A stretch of DNA of 20,318 nt from Botryllus schlosseri (GCA_000444245.1 ATSW01060315.1:1-20318), one strand, 5' to 3'. Counted from the first letter of the stretch, positions 7,357 through 17,910 are shown. The notes: generated by a model not told the origin, from the sequence alone. Made by a program: numbers and translations.

Positions 7357-9419
7357 CAGAAGCGGTCAGTAACGAAGTACTTCTACTTTTAGGAAGTACT
7401 CAAGTAGTTTTCCTCTACTTCGGGTACTTACTCAAGTAGATCTGATTTTCTCTACTTCTATTTCTTCTTCGTAATATTTTGTGGTCTACTTACTTACTTT
7501 TCGCTATTTTCAGTTTGTCAAGTAGAAGTAATTTAATCCCCCAATACGAGAGATAGCCTGAGGAATTTCGGTGCTTTTTCACGGAGTACCAACATTTGAT
7601 ATTCATAAAAGTCAAGTGAAGCCCAGCAATTTTGTTGTGCTTCTCGCACATTAGTTATGGAGTGACAAATATGTTTTCAGGAAAGTATCAGTGAATATAA
7701 TTCAGGTACCGGATTGCTTGGTTCCGCTAACACCGCATTGTCGCACATGTCATATATTTCATCACAGTAAGTATGACCAACCATAACGTTTGAAGCTACC
7801 GTTTCGCAACCTAGCGATTACGAATCACATCGTAATATAGCAGCCCATTACGTGTCTTTCTAACCTGGTAAATCCAGCTTTTTTGAACGTTACACCTGTT
7901 TTAGCAGATCACCTTGGAAGCTTTATGGACAAAAGACGCGTAATATAGTTTCCGCTTTTTAGAAGTTGTAACTGTGTTTCACTTTCAATTGCGAGTATCA
8001 TACTTTGTAGGGGAGATGTGGTACCGATGGATCACTGGGACCGAAAATACTTTGGAAATTCTCTATGATAATTCCATGATTACACTCCGTGAACTTTTCT
8101 ACAATTTCATGCTGGCAACATCTTTCCTCACATACAAAAAAATTCGACGTGCGCGAACTATGGGGTCTCTCACAGATGTTTTTTGTTTCGGGGGGTGCAA
8201 ACTAAACTTAGATCGACATATACATTTTTCTTTGTAACCTTCAATACGAATAAACCAGCAATCATTTTTATTGAGAAGTCTAGGGCTTGTATCAGGCTAT
8301 ATAATGGAAATTATTATTTTTTTCAGTTCTTGCCTTGAGTGGAATTTTTTTCGATTCATGTACAAAATTAGTAGGGTGGGGACCGATGATACAATAGCCA
8401 AATCAAGCAAAATAATCAAGCATACTAATCATGAAACAAATGAAAAATGACTACGTACAGAAAATCTTTATTTAATAATTGAATGCGATGTTTTATCGCT
8501 ATAGCGATTTCTTTGGAAGTCACACTGTCGATTTTCGGGCAATATGTATGTACCCTCAAATTCATAAGTCCGAGCCTAAATCGAAACGTGATTTTATGAC
8601 AACATTTGAGTCAATTTTTAATTTATTTTTTGACGGTTGCGACCGAAAATTCTTCTTTGGCTTGCTGTAGCTTAGATTATAATACTGAGCAAGAAAATTT
8701 GTCACATCTGAGTTTTTTAGGGTATATGTGTCATAGGTCCCCGGGTCGTGTGCCATTGGACCCACCTGGTGGGGACCGATGACACGTTCGAGCAGCAAAT
8801 TTTAATTGTCAATAAATATTTTTCGAAAATACGGATATTCATGTATATGTGCGCGATAGGTAGAGCTTGTATCAAAGTGCTGAGCCAGCAAAAGATCTGC
8901 TGTTTTCGGCTGAACATTTTGGGGCCAGCGAGCATTTTCCAATTTTTGATCCATCGGTACCACATCTCCCCTACTTGCAGTTCTTTCGTTTGCAGAACAT
9001 ACATGTTGAAGCATAAAAGCCAGTGAAGTAATGCCTCTATTTTCTGAAAATAAAGCTACACTAAATATAACCTTGACGATCCACAATATTTGCTATTAAC
9101 GTATACTAATCGCGCAAAGTGATGAAACCGTATTCGATAAAACTTCTACATATTGCTCTTCGCCTAACTTTAGGACCTTATAATATGGAGTAGGGCGCCA
9201 TGCCATGATATTCTCTAAAGAGCCATGCGATTGAATTAATACTTATTTCAAAACTACTTACTTACTTGAGTAGATTTAAAGTCAGTCAATTCTACTTCTA
9301 CTTCAAGTAGTTTTATGTGACTTATTGAAGGTGTACTTCTACTCGCACTTGAGTAGATATTTTCGTGGCTACTTCTACTTCTACTTGAGTAGCTTTATTG
9401 ACTACTTTGACCACCTCTG
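7357..9419. mobile_element. Tol2-like hAT element, non-autonomous, with a nested element
   Basis: The left end CAGAAGCGGTCAGTAACGAA and the right end, reversed, CAGAGGTGGTCAAAGTAGTC resemble the ends of the fish transposon Tol2 (CAGAGGTGTAAAGTACTTGA) and are followed by the same kind of subterminal array of ACTTGAGTA/AAGTAGAAGT words (7375-7525 and 9255-9400). Both sides carry a perfect 8-base duplication, AATGTGAT (7349-7356 and 9420-9427), which fixes the boundaries. Tol2 itself is about 4.7 kb and encodes a transposase. This copy is 2.06 kb, of which 968 bases are a later insertion (8007-8974), and no transposase frame is recognisable. Confidence 0.88.
8007..8974. mobile_element. Unidentified inverted-repeat element, 968 bp, nested in the Tol2-like hAT
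   Basis: The ends are perfect 28-base inverted repeats at 8007-8034 and 8947-8974, beginning GTAGGGGAGATGTGGTACCG. Inside, the related phrase GGTGGGGACCGATGA-AC occurs at 8376-8391 and 8769-8784, with looser versions at 8036 and, inverted, near 8730-8765, so the element seems built from repeats of one motif. Flanks (TACTTT and TTGCAG) show no clear target-site duplication, so the superfamily is open. Frames here (for example 7974-8237, 8748-9026) run across the inverted repeats and have no known domain. Internal direct similarity TAG(G/A)GCTTGTATCA at 8281 and 8861 suggests partial duplication. Confidence 0.75.
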
Positions 9420-9508
9420 AATGTGATATACCATGGACTCAAGGACACAAACGAGTTTGATTTTATAACGCGTGAACCACACGCATAGCTTGCAGTCACA
9501 CTCGATTG

Positions 9509-9777
9509 TGTGATGTGGCGAGATAGCGCAGTGGTATAATCCGCTGCTGCAACACCAATTGGTTCCGGATTCTAGTCCGGAATCCCTATACCTAAGTGTT
9601 GGAGGTTCATCTTGGCTCCTCCTCGCCACCTCATCCGCTTGAGCGGTGTCTTACAAAAAGCCTAGAAGTGGGTCGTGCTATAAGTCAGCAGTTACGGAAT
9701 AAAAATGAAGAATATCGTCCTCGTGTTAATGACGATATAGTAGTCGACAAACACCATGAATACCTCAAAACCAACCA
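9509..9777 (+). repeat. Full-length tRNA-derived SINE
   Basis: The 269-base unit lies between perfect 11-base duplications ACACTCGATTG (9498-9508 and 9778-9788). Its head is tRNA-like: an A box TAGCGCAGTGG at 9524-9534 and a B-box-like GATTCTAGTCC at 9568-9578, spaced as in a tRNA gene. The tRNA-unrelated body follows from about 9600, and the 3' part (9691-9763) is shared with the truncated copy at 1317-1398. It would be transcribed by RNA polymerase III and copied by a partner LINE. The intact duplication suggests a fairly recent insertion. Confidence 0.85.
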
Positions 9778-9788
9778 ACACTCGATTG

Positions 9789-10353
9789 AGCCGAAAACCA
9801 GAGATTGAGAGAGAGAAGAGAAATCATTCGCCAGTTCAGTTTTTAAATTTAAACCGCATGTTGGTTTAAGAATACCAAATTTTTACATCCTGATGACAGC
9901 TGGTTGCGGTAACCATTGAAAACAGTCCCCCGCTCCCCACCCCCATCGAAGTAAGACAATTCAACCAAGCAGCACTTAACATCGATTCGTGTGACCTTGA
10001 TCGTACGCTTGAAACATAGCGTACGTTGTCATCATATACACATCAATCAATCAACCCGCCATTACACACCGAGTCACGCCAGGGGCACTTTTCCGTTTCA
10101 TCGGGGTACACACCATGGAGATCCAAAAAGATTCGATTGTCATACGTGGAAAATTACAGAAAAGAATACAATAACTTTGAGAATACTCGCCCGATAATAA
10201 CTTTATTCAACACAAACAAGTTTTCATGACACGCAGATAGCAGTCCTACTGCATTGAACCGGAAATCATTGATCGTCACGGTGCGATAGGTCAACCGAGT
10301 TTTTAATCACCAGGCAGAGTTGGACAATTTCTAGTTCAGGAATCCACTCATCC
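9789..10353. other. Non-coding stretch, nothing recognised
   Basis: Two overlapping plus-strand frames (9991-10229) in different phases cover the same bases without a domain or splice context. No repeat family was recognised. Confidence 0.4.
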
Positions 10354-10361
10354 CTCGACAG

Positions 10362-10853
10362 CAGGGCTGTTCAAAAAAACTTTCCCTTCAGATTTCACTG
10401 GCTACTTGATAAAATTGTTAGGTTGGTTGAAAAACGCTGCACATCAACTTGGGCTCAATTCCAACCAGTAGAAGCGAGATTCTTGCAGTAGAAAAATTTG
10501 GATTTGAATAAAATACTATTTACGGTGCTAACTCTTTCATTATTTATTATAAAATCATGAAATTATAAATGTTTCTACTGCAATAACTTCGCTTTTAGTG
10601 GTTGGAATTGAGCCAAATTTGGTATGCATCATCTCTACTGACAGCATAACAATTTTATGGGGTCGACAAAAAAAATTTGAAATTTTATTTTTTATTTTTC
10701 AATGATAAATTCAAAACTTTCTACTGCCAGAATCTCGCTTCTACTGTTTGAAATTGACCTAAAGTTGATGTGCAGCGCTTTTTTAACCAAGTTAACAATT
10801 GTATCAAGTAGCCGGTGAAATCTGAAGGAAGAGTTATTTTTTGAACAGCCCTG
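10362..10853. mobile_element. Foldback hAT MITE with long inverted arms and a third arm module
   Basis: The ends CAGGGCTGTTCAAAAAA and, reversed, CAGGGCTGTTCAAAAAAT are flanked by a perfect 8-base duplication CTCGACAG (10354-10361 and 10854-10861). The arms run to about 10500 and back from about 10710, containing CTACTTGATA-AATTGT, CAATTCCAACCAGTAGAAGC and TTCTTGCAGTAGAAA. A third, inverted copy of the arm module lies in the middle (about 10572-10662: CTACTGCAATAACTTCG, GGTTGGAATTGAG, AACAATTTTATGG), so the layout is arm(+), module(-), arm(-). It is non-coding. One further arm is at 2021-2150. Confidence 0.88.
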
Positions 10854-10861
10854 CTCGACAG

Positions 10862-12264
10862 TATGAGTTACGCAATTTTACATGCGGCCTTGAAAATCAC
10901 ACCAAGAATACACCCACATGCAGGCTCGTTTGAACCGGAAACCACTAGCCGTAAAGACATCACACCTTCAGTCACTCATCCGAAATTATTGATCGAGCCA
11001 ATGCAACAATCCATCACGCCCGAAAATACTCGCGGCAATTCGGCAAAATGCGTAACTCCGTTATCCTTTGTTTCTTTTTTATATTAGAAAATATATTTTC
11101 TTGATCATAAAATGATCAATTCGGGGATTCTGCCCAAATGTATACTACTGTGACATGGCTTTGTGTAATCTGGTTGATAATAATTGATGAGGTTAAGCTT
11201 CAAAAAATTATTGAGACTTTCTTCAGTTAGACATGGTCATAGGCTCGTTCTCTTTTAGATGCAAGAATAACACACAGGTGAGATACCGATGATCCAAGCC
11301 TCGCCTGTGATAGCGCAATTCCTCGTAAATGGCTCATAATTTATAATAACTTATATTAACTTAATGTAAGTGTCTCAGTTCATGGTAGTTCATTTCTCTC
11401 CGTACATTAGGAAGACAATGTGCTTTTGAAAGCTGCATTATTTTAAGGACGTCACCATTTCTGCTATTCTCTTTGATCAATCAACGTATGGTGCTGCGCG
11501 TGATGTCGGGTACATTGAATTCGTGACATATATTCGTCGCTGGCGCAACAGCTATAGCAAATTTTTTTGGATTTGGTCAGAGCCACTAACCATGGATACG
11601 CCAGTGTCTTGACCTATCAAAGACGTGTTTATGCTGCCATAAGAAAAAATAATCTAGCCGTTATGAAAATTCACCACCAAATTGCAGCAATTTTGATAAA
11701 TTAGGTACAAAATTGAAAATTTGTCAAAGTGCCAAACTTATGCCCAAAAGAGCCATTTATGGTTTGCAAGCCATAAGTTCCCGACCACTGTATAACTTCC
11801 CGACCACTGTATAACTTCTGACAACACTAATACAGTAACACTATACGGCAATGCCAAAGTATAATAAACGCAGCATTTTGTGATCTCAAAGTTAACTCTC
11901 GATTGTCACATAATTCGTAAGTCGATTTTCTAAAGATTTGTCCCCGTGCCAAAAAAATGGCATTGCTTCCGTAACCCCGAAAATTCTCACGCGTACTCCG
12001 GCCACGCGTACCTCGTCTTGATAACACAAGGTGTAAAGCCGTGCTATGAATCCAACGTGCCTGAAATGTACTTTGAAATGTGTTTTGTCCCCTACGTCCA
12101 TCAACGCTGTGAAATAATCTTCAATGCTCGAATTTAAGCAACAGAACTTTCGAACTTATCGAACATGACTATCGTCATTACTTTGCAAAGCAATAGACGG
12201 TTAAATTGCTTTCTACGTGCACCTCTCACAGAGAGAGGAATCTCATTGCCATTGAGATCATGCG
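10862..12264. other. Non-coding stretch with a 20-base tandem duplication
   Basis: No gene is supported. At about 11767-11812 the 20-base unit TTCCCGACCACTGTATAACT is present twice in tandem. Around 11756-11785 TTATGG and CCATAA can pair across TTTGCAAG. Overlapping frames at 11827-12137 lie on both strands without a known domain. Confidence 0.4.
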
Positions 12265-12272
12265 GATAGTTG

Positions 12273-13521
12273 CAGGGCTTTGGAGCAGCCGTAAATTTAA
12301 ACTGCTCCAGCTCCGGCTCCGGAGCTTTCTTCTATCATACATTAGCTCCGGCTCCAGCTTCGGAGCCGCATTATTACCACTGCTCCGGCTCCAGCTCCGG
12401 CTCCGGCTCTGAAATTATCGAATGGGCCTGTCTATATCAGGGCTGGCCAACCTGCGGGCCAAATGTGGCCCGCGAGAGGGTTTTGCGTGGCTAGCGAGGT
12501 AATTTCCTATTATATTATCGAAAATGAATTGCTCAGATTGTGAACGTGCAATGCCAACCAAAAATTACAAGTCTGGCTGCGACACTTGGGATGTTGATGA
12601 CTAAAATATCAGTTCCGACGCATTGGCAGATCCAGGGTCCAGTCACATTTTCAGTAAATCCTCGTACATTACAATAAACTAAAATAGTAGTGAAATTTTT
12701 CTTCACGCCTCGCGTTTATAATTGTCACACGATTTCTTGCTTGGTAGCCTACCCCTACTGAAAATGGAAAAAACGCCTAATTTACCCGATTGAGTCTAAC
12801 TGTATTCGCAATTATGTGTCTTTTCGCGTTTGATCGTCGACGGTGAAATATAGGCACAAAATGATTGTCGCATATTATCGGAGACCTTCGATATCGATGT
12901 GGCCAGACGCCGAATAGTCGTGTCCTTGCAAACTGAGCCTAGCGGGCGGTATACAGTAGACCCGCAATATACTCAAGTAATAATATTATTGACCTAGTTT
13001 ATTTATAAACTTTGAATATTTTACCCGCTTGGCGCGGCTAGTGGACTGCGCACTCGTTCATCAATTGCATGTGCCCCTTTAGCCGAAAAGGTTCGCCATT
13101 CGTAGTCTATATAGATTACTAATCTACCCCTAGGTTAGTTATCTATAGTAATCTAGAGTCTGTCAGCCGTCAGTTACATCCGATGTAGCAACAAAGACAT
13201 AGGTGCCGCCGTGCTGCTTGTGACGTCATACTTGTCAATTGTCGATAACATCATAGTTGCACTAGAACGCACTTTACTCTATATTCCATTGCTGTGCACA
13301 GCATTAAAATTCAGGCCTGCTGTTCAATTACGATAAATCAGCAGATGTGGTTGTTGCATATACAATAGCATCTTATGAAATACGTCGGAGCCGGAGCTAC
13401 TCCTCAAATAACTGGCTCCAGCTCCGGCTCCGGCTCCGGCTGATTTTTTAATTAGAGCTCCGGCTCCGGCTCCAGCGAAAATGCACTGCTCCGGGGCTCC
13501 GGCTCCGGCTCCGAAGCCCTG
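12273..13521. mobile_element. hAT composite, copy 2: outer element with GGCTCC arms
   Basis: The ends CAGGGCTTTGGAGC and ...GCTCCGAAGCCCTG form a good hAT inverted repeat, and both flanks are GATAGTTG (12265-12272 and 13522-13529), a perfect 8-base duplication. The arms consist of GGCTCC hexamers (12300-12412, 13385-13515). The order matches copy 1 at 459-1802 throughout, but copy 2 lacks the SINE fragment and keeps about 20 bases more of the left arm tip. Its different and intact duplication shows it arrived by transposition rather than by segmental copying. No transposase was found. Confidence 0.92.
12438..13104. mobile_element. Inner hAT MITE of the composite, copy 2
   Basis: It starts CAGGGCTGGCCAACC and ends GTTCGCCATTCGTA (a worn version of GGCCATCCCTG). 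Both sides carry a perfect GTCTATAT duplication (12430-12437 and 13105-13112), with T at position 2 and A at position 7 as hAT elements often prefer. It is 667 bases, non-coding, with the GC palindrome CACGCCTCGCG at 12704-12714. It lies at the same position in the outer element as in copy 1. Confidence 0.9.
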
Positions 13522-13569
13522 GATAGTTGGACGTTATCGGTATCCACAGGCTAACACGGTAGTCTATAA

Positions 13570-14215
13570 CAGTGGTTCTGAACCTTTTTGATCTCGCGGA
13601 CCGGTAAAACGTAAAAACAAATGTTGCGGACCGGTGAACCTTCAAAAATCAAAATTAACATTAAATTTATATACAACAAATGTATGCAAGTCAAATGTAA
13701 TTAATTTTGTAAACTTTATTTAATGCTTTCCACGTGGATATTTACACGTAATAGTATTGAATTTTCTGCAGAGCGAAGCTCGCAAGTGCCTGTTAAAATC
13801 CACCAATTTGATTTTGATTGTTTGCTAGAAATTGCAGTTTTTTATAACCTCTTTATACTGTCATCTGTATCTTAATTGCACTGTCGGAATTTAACAAAGT
13901 TTGTTCGAAGGTCTCAATAGCTTTCACATATAACGTGTCCGAAGAGTTATAGATTAATTAACACATTTTCTAGACTTGATTTAAACAGCACTTGCACTAT
14001 TGTGACGTGCGCCTTAATTAGACCCCCATAATTAACTCTCTGTTACGACACCATGCAAGTTACAAAGTTATAAATCAATTTTAAATTCGATATGTTTCAT
14101 GTTTCAAATCAATGGACAAGCGACCAATTTCTTTCAATTTGGAATTGAGATAAATTTCAATATAAGCTATCTGGCGGCTCGGTTGGAGAATAGCTACGGA
14201 CCGGCCGCTGGTATC
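13570..14215. mobile_element. hAT element with a CAGTGGTTCTGAACC end (right end worn)
   Basis: CAGTGGTTCTGAACC at 13570-13584 followed by TTTTTGATCTCGCGGACCGG is a classic Charlie-like hAT left end; GCGGACCGGTGAACC repeats at 13625. The right side shows ACGGACCGGCCGCTGG at 14196-14211, the expected penultimate block, but the terminal GGTTGAGAACCACTG is not recognisable after it. The left flank is GTCTATAA. It is non-coding and only about 40 bases from composite copy 2. The right boundary is approximate. Confidence 0.65.
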
Positions 14216-14910
14216 CACCCCAACATTTAGAACGTCTTTGAACTGGCTCAAGGCGTTCTTATGGACAATAAAATCTCGTTATAATGTCATTGATCACATA
14301 AACGTCACCTCAGACGCAACGATCACATTAGGCATTTGTTCTATCACGATCACTAAAAATATGAAAGCATTCTGTATAGCTGCATTACGTCGTTCCAATC
14401 AATCTTAACTACTAAGTAGGCAACATGTCAGACATAGCATTCACATGTGATTACGGTATCTTAAAGCTTTAGAACCACAAGAGCTCATTAAATAACAATC
14501 AATTAAGTTCTTGAAATAATGCACACCATTACTCAAGTAAAGTTGTAATCATTACCAACCTATTTCAATTTCTGAAGATGTGTCATCGTGATGTCAAGTG
14601 ATCATGAGATGTCAAATTCATCAATGCAAGAACCGATCTCTTAAATCATGTATTATAGGATTAAAATGGTATCTAGTCTTACCAAATACCTCAACCAATC
14701 ATAGTCAGTCAGTGCCTGGTATTGTACACTTATTTGATCTCACCAATTAGATTTTTAAAAATGTTGACGACGTCGCCCATCATGATTATAGTTGGTTACA
14801 TATTACCAGCTTGAGAAAATTTTGAATGCAGCGAAATTGCTTTCACCGACCTCTTGTCGCCAGAATTATATTTATCTTGCAGCCGAGGGATATATATACT
14901 ACTCATCTCC
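14216..14910. other. Non-coding stretch, nothing recognised
   Basis: AT-rich DNA without a recognisable gene or repeat. The 101-residue frame that begins at 14792 extends through the tRNA-like block at 14920-14995 and is therefore unlikely to be a gene. Confidence 0.4.
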
Positions 14911-14919
14911 GCCCGATCT

Positions 14920-14996
14920 GCGTCAGTGGCGCGACTGGGCAACTGGTAAAGTACTAACGCCACGACTCCAATGGGCTAGCGTTCAAGCTGTGTCTA
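14920..14996 (+). repeat. Probable tRNA-derived SINE head
   Basis: TGGCGCGACTGG at 14927-14938 fits a polymerase III A box and GCGTTCAAGCT at 14979-14989 resembles a B box, 40 bases later. The intervening CTGGTAAAGTACTAACGCCACGACTCC is like tRNA-derived SINE heads in many animals. No duplication or tail was identified. A genuine tRNA gene is unlikely because the B box departs from consensus and no acceptor stem is evident. Confidence 0.4.
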
Positions 14997-15077
14997 CCTG
15001 TGTCTTCGTGACTGACATTATCTGGATTCCTCAGCAATTGCATGCTCTTGAACTAAACAGCCAATTTAGCATCCGAC

Positions 15078-15107
15078 ATGGGTCCTGGGTCCGATGAAGG
15101 ACCCATA
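15078..15107. other. Short perfect hairpin
   Basis: ATGGGTCC and GGACCCAT form an 8-base perfect stem around a loop containing a second GGGTCC. It is intergenic, between the tRNA-like block and the lectin gene. No function is assigned. Confidence 0.5.
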
Positions 15108-15538
15108 TATTATATTAGAGAGAGACTGCATCATGAAAAAGATGAGGATTGCAAGAGAGGACAACTGAAACTTACTTGCGCTAATTATGCCAACTTGGAC
15201 TTGGCATGCGGCTTAATTCCATGAACTGTTCAATGTAACTATTGATTAGAGGGGGAAGAGGACAAGACTGCCCTTTTCTTTGTAAAAGTACTTATCTGGC
15301 TCCTATCCGACTCCTCGGCCGTATCAGAAAAGGTGCCGATCCGGATCCGGCCAAAAAATGAGAAGCACCGGCCGGATATGCAATCTGGCTCTGGTCCATG
15401 CCCCGTTCTAAAACAGACAAGCGAACACCGGGCTTCTTACATTATCATTTTATGCGTAGTTGATTCACCAGCAAATCGTAAATTCAACCAAGACCCCGTG
15501 AGTTCATTTATCGAAAGGATTGAAGGTATAGCAGTGCA

Positions 15539-15548
15539 TTATATACAA
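15539..15548 (+). promoter_or_regulatory. Candidate TATA box of the C-type lectin gene
   Basis: TTATATACAA lies about 62-71 bases before the lectin start codon, which would put a start site near 15570 and leave a short 5' leader. Position and sequence fit a core promoter, but there is no transcript evidence in the sequence. Confidence 0.4.
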
Positions 15549-15609
15549 CACGATTTTGTTATTATTCGAAAAACACATTACGGAAATTCCAACAGGTTAA
15601 TTCATCAAA

Positions 15610-16826
15610 ATGCACCGCGTATTGGTAGTATTAGTTAAAATCGCGGTGCTCATTTACTGTACGCAAGGACAGCTGATTCGAAACTCTTGCTCAATTTCAT
15701 GCCCACGACAAATTGTCGAAGGCGGATGCAACTGTGACGCACTTTCAGACGAACTGGATAGCGTTCGGTCTTCGTTAAATAAACTGACAAGTAAGCTTTC
15801 TTGCATTGTAATAAACTGAAATCTGTACTGATGCAATGATTACTGAACAAATACAATTAAAAATCGAACGAAGCAACAGAATAATTTCCTACGCAGGCAT
15901 CGTCCTTGCTGAATGGTCGAAGGCTAGCAACGATCGCTGGTACCGGTTATTCCGGAAGTCAGAGAAGTTTAAGAATGCGGCCGAGATTTGCAAACAACAT
16001 GGCGCGTTATTAGCTTCGGCTGGTATGAGGAACCTCGCTACAATCAGGTTGTAACAAGTTTTGTCGCGCACGATATACTCAGTCGAAGTGAATTCTCATA
16101 TGCATGAAGTGAAACGTGTTGTTACTACACTCTCCTGCTGACATAGCAACTGCGAAAACGTTTAACGCGCTCCAATAATACGGCAACATATGGCGTCACC
16201 TGCAACTAATTTAATATTAGTACTCTCGGCTCCGCCAACATTTGCGTCATATACTAGCCAGATTTTCCGTGACGATATCGCCATTCATCATTGCTTTCGA
16301 GATGCAAATTGTAAATTACGTCTCGCATTGGTAATGATACAAACGGATCGATAAACCATCAGCTTTCTACTTCATGGAATTCTGAGCTAGAATAGTAAAG
16401 AGCAAATAAATTGAATGCAATGAAAGTTATATGTGTCTCGACAATAAATCGACCTAAATAAAAATAGACCCATATTGCAGTGAATGTAAAAACTGCCAGC
16501 ATGTATGACTGTTTCCCGGGAGACATGGGTACCAGCTATGACATGCTTGGCCGAGTATTTGAGCCCTTTCCTTTTTCAGTGAAATCATTCGCTTGGTTGG
16601 GATAAAGAAAAATGAGCAAGTGTGGATCGGTCTCAACGACGTGGACAAAGAAGGAACCTGGGTGTGGGAAGACGGATCCTCCGAGCCCGCTGTCAATTGG
16701 AGGTCCGGTCAGCCTGACAATAGCGGCGGGCACGAAGATTGCGTTCATTTTTGGATTGATTTCGAATTTAACGATGTTGGTTGTAACGCAGAAAAGTATT
16801 TCCTGTGCGAGACTGACAGATTCTGA
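15610..16826 (+). CDS. Secreted C-type lectin, three exons, QPD (galactose-type) motif
   Basis: Exons 15610-15790, 15897-16047 and 16580-16826 join in frame to 192 residues plus stop. Introns are 106 bp (GTAAGC...CGCAG) and 532 bp (GTTGTA...TTTCAG), phases 1 and 2. Residues 1-20 are a signal peptide (hydrophobic VLVVLVKIAVLI, likely cut after G20). Residues 21-44 hold four cysteines (27, 31, 40, 42), possibly for chain linking, and 45-59 form a short heptad-like neck. A short-form C-type lectin domain covers about 67-188: W75-Y76, A89-C92, WIGLND (126-131), W138-W140, then QPD (155-157), C165, FND (174-176), C179 and C187. Expected disulfides are C92-C187 and C165-C179. In the family QPD favours galactose and EPN mannose; the Asn-Asp of the usual WND is kept, with Phe for Trp. 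It should be a calcium-dependent extracellular sugar-binding protein, perhaps in immunity. The second donor, GTTGTA, is off consensus but gives the only good junction. Confidence 0.9.
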
Positions 16827-17910
16827 TTCACTATATCGATAAATACAGTATAATTACGCTGTTACTTCCGTATGCAGTGTTTTTGTTTGCGATTAACTAT
16901 ACACAGGGAAGTCTATCCTCGATGAAACTGAAAAAACTATATAGTGCAGTGTTTCCTGAGATGTAAAATTCGAGGGTTTCTGTTGGCGAGCAGACGCTCT
17001 TGCAAAATTGAAAATTCAATACATAGAGTAAACACATATATATTAGGAGACATAACACCACGATTACGGTTATCAGTTTCACAGTCTAGCTGTATGTGTC
17101 GCTGCGTTTATGGAGTGTTGTTCACAAAACATGATTTTGAATTCTATTGTCTAACATAACCGATGTTGGTGTCACAAACACGTTTAGCAAGAGCAGCATG
17201 ACGGGAAATACAGCTATCGCTAAATTTTGCGAAATACCTGTACAAAAAGAAGTTTTATGTTGCAGTAAAAGGCGAGGTTGTGACGAAAGCAGTGGTCAAT
17301 ATAACAAGAATCAATTAGCGGAGATAAGTCTGCAGAGAACTGATCTGTATATCTTCACTGACAGCTACCACTCCACACAGCAGAGATTTTGAAGTTGGTC
17401 AATCTTCAATTCATGATTCATCCAAATATGTGACTCTGAAAGCTCCTGCAAACATGATGGAACACCATTGGTTTGAGACTTCCATTTCCGAAATGACATG
17501 ATGAACTGCATTTATTGACCATTCGGAAATAATAGTAAAGTAGTTAATGGTCCGATGGAACAGATGATGTAATTGAATATCAACTGCGCTGCGTGGATTA
17601 CGTATTACGTATTACAGCAAACCAGTCTCTTATTTCAAACCTTGGAATATCGCCAGAAAATATGACAGGACTTTGAAACATCAACGCTGTCTTACACCTG
17701 GTCCGTCAATTCTCAATTTTTTTCGTCGAATCTACAATGCACCTGCAATGTCTGCAACGTGTTTCCATGAATGCAGTGGTTTATTATAATTCATGTAAAA
17801 TGAATTGCGCGTACTTTTAGATCGCCAATTCCGCATTAGGCACTGCCGTCATTTTAGCTCAGGTTATTTTCCACAACATTTTTCGAACTAGGTATTGTAT
17901 CCGGACCGAG
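16827..17910. other. Non-coding stretch downstream of the lectin gene
   Basis: The lectin 3' untranslated region should start here. ATAAATACA at about 16841 contains a variant polyadenylation signal (AATACA), but no perfect AATAAA was seen close by. TTACGTA repeats three times near 17600. The plus-strand frame 17147-17392 (81 residues) has several cysteines but no recognisable family and no splice context I would defend. Confidence 0.35.

Noticed and set aside
6798-7372. Two overlapping plus-strand frames of about 100 residues as exons
   Set aside because: No family resemblance, no splice sites worth defending, and the second frame passes through the palindromic repeat at 7195-7268.
7974-8237. 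Frame over the left inverted repeat as a transposase
   Set aside because: No catalytic or DNA-binding motif; the matching VGEMWYRWI string at the other end comes from the inverted repeat itself.
14792-15097. 101-residue plus-strand frame as a gene
   Set aside because: It runs through a tRNA-like A box/B box block and has no recognisable domain or splice context.
15333-15638. 101-residue frame just upstream of the lectin
   Set aside because: Overlaps the lectin start in another frame, shows no domain and crosses GC-rich repeat-like sequence (ATCCGGATCCGG).
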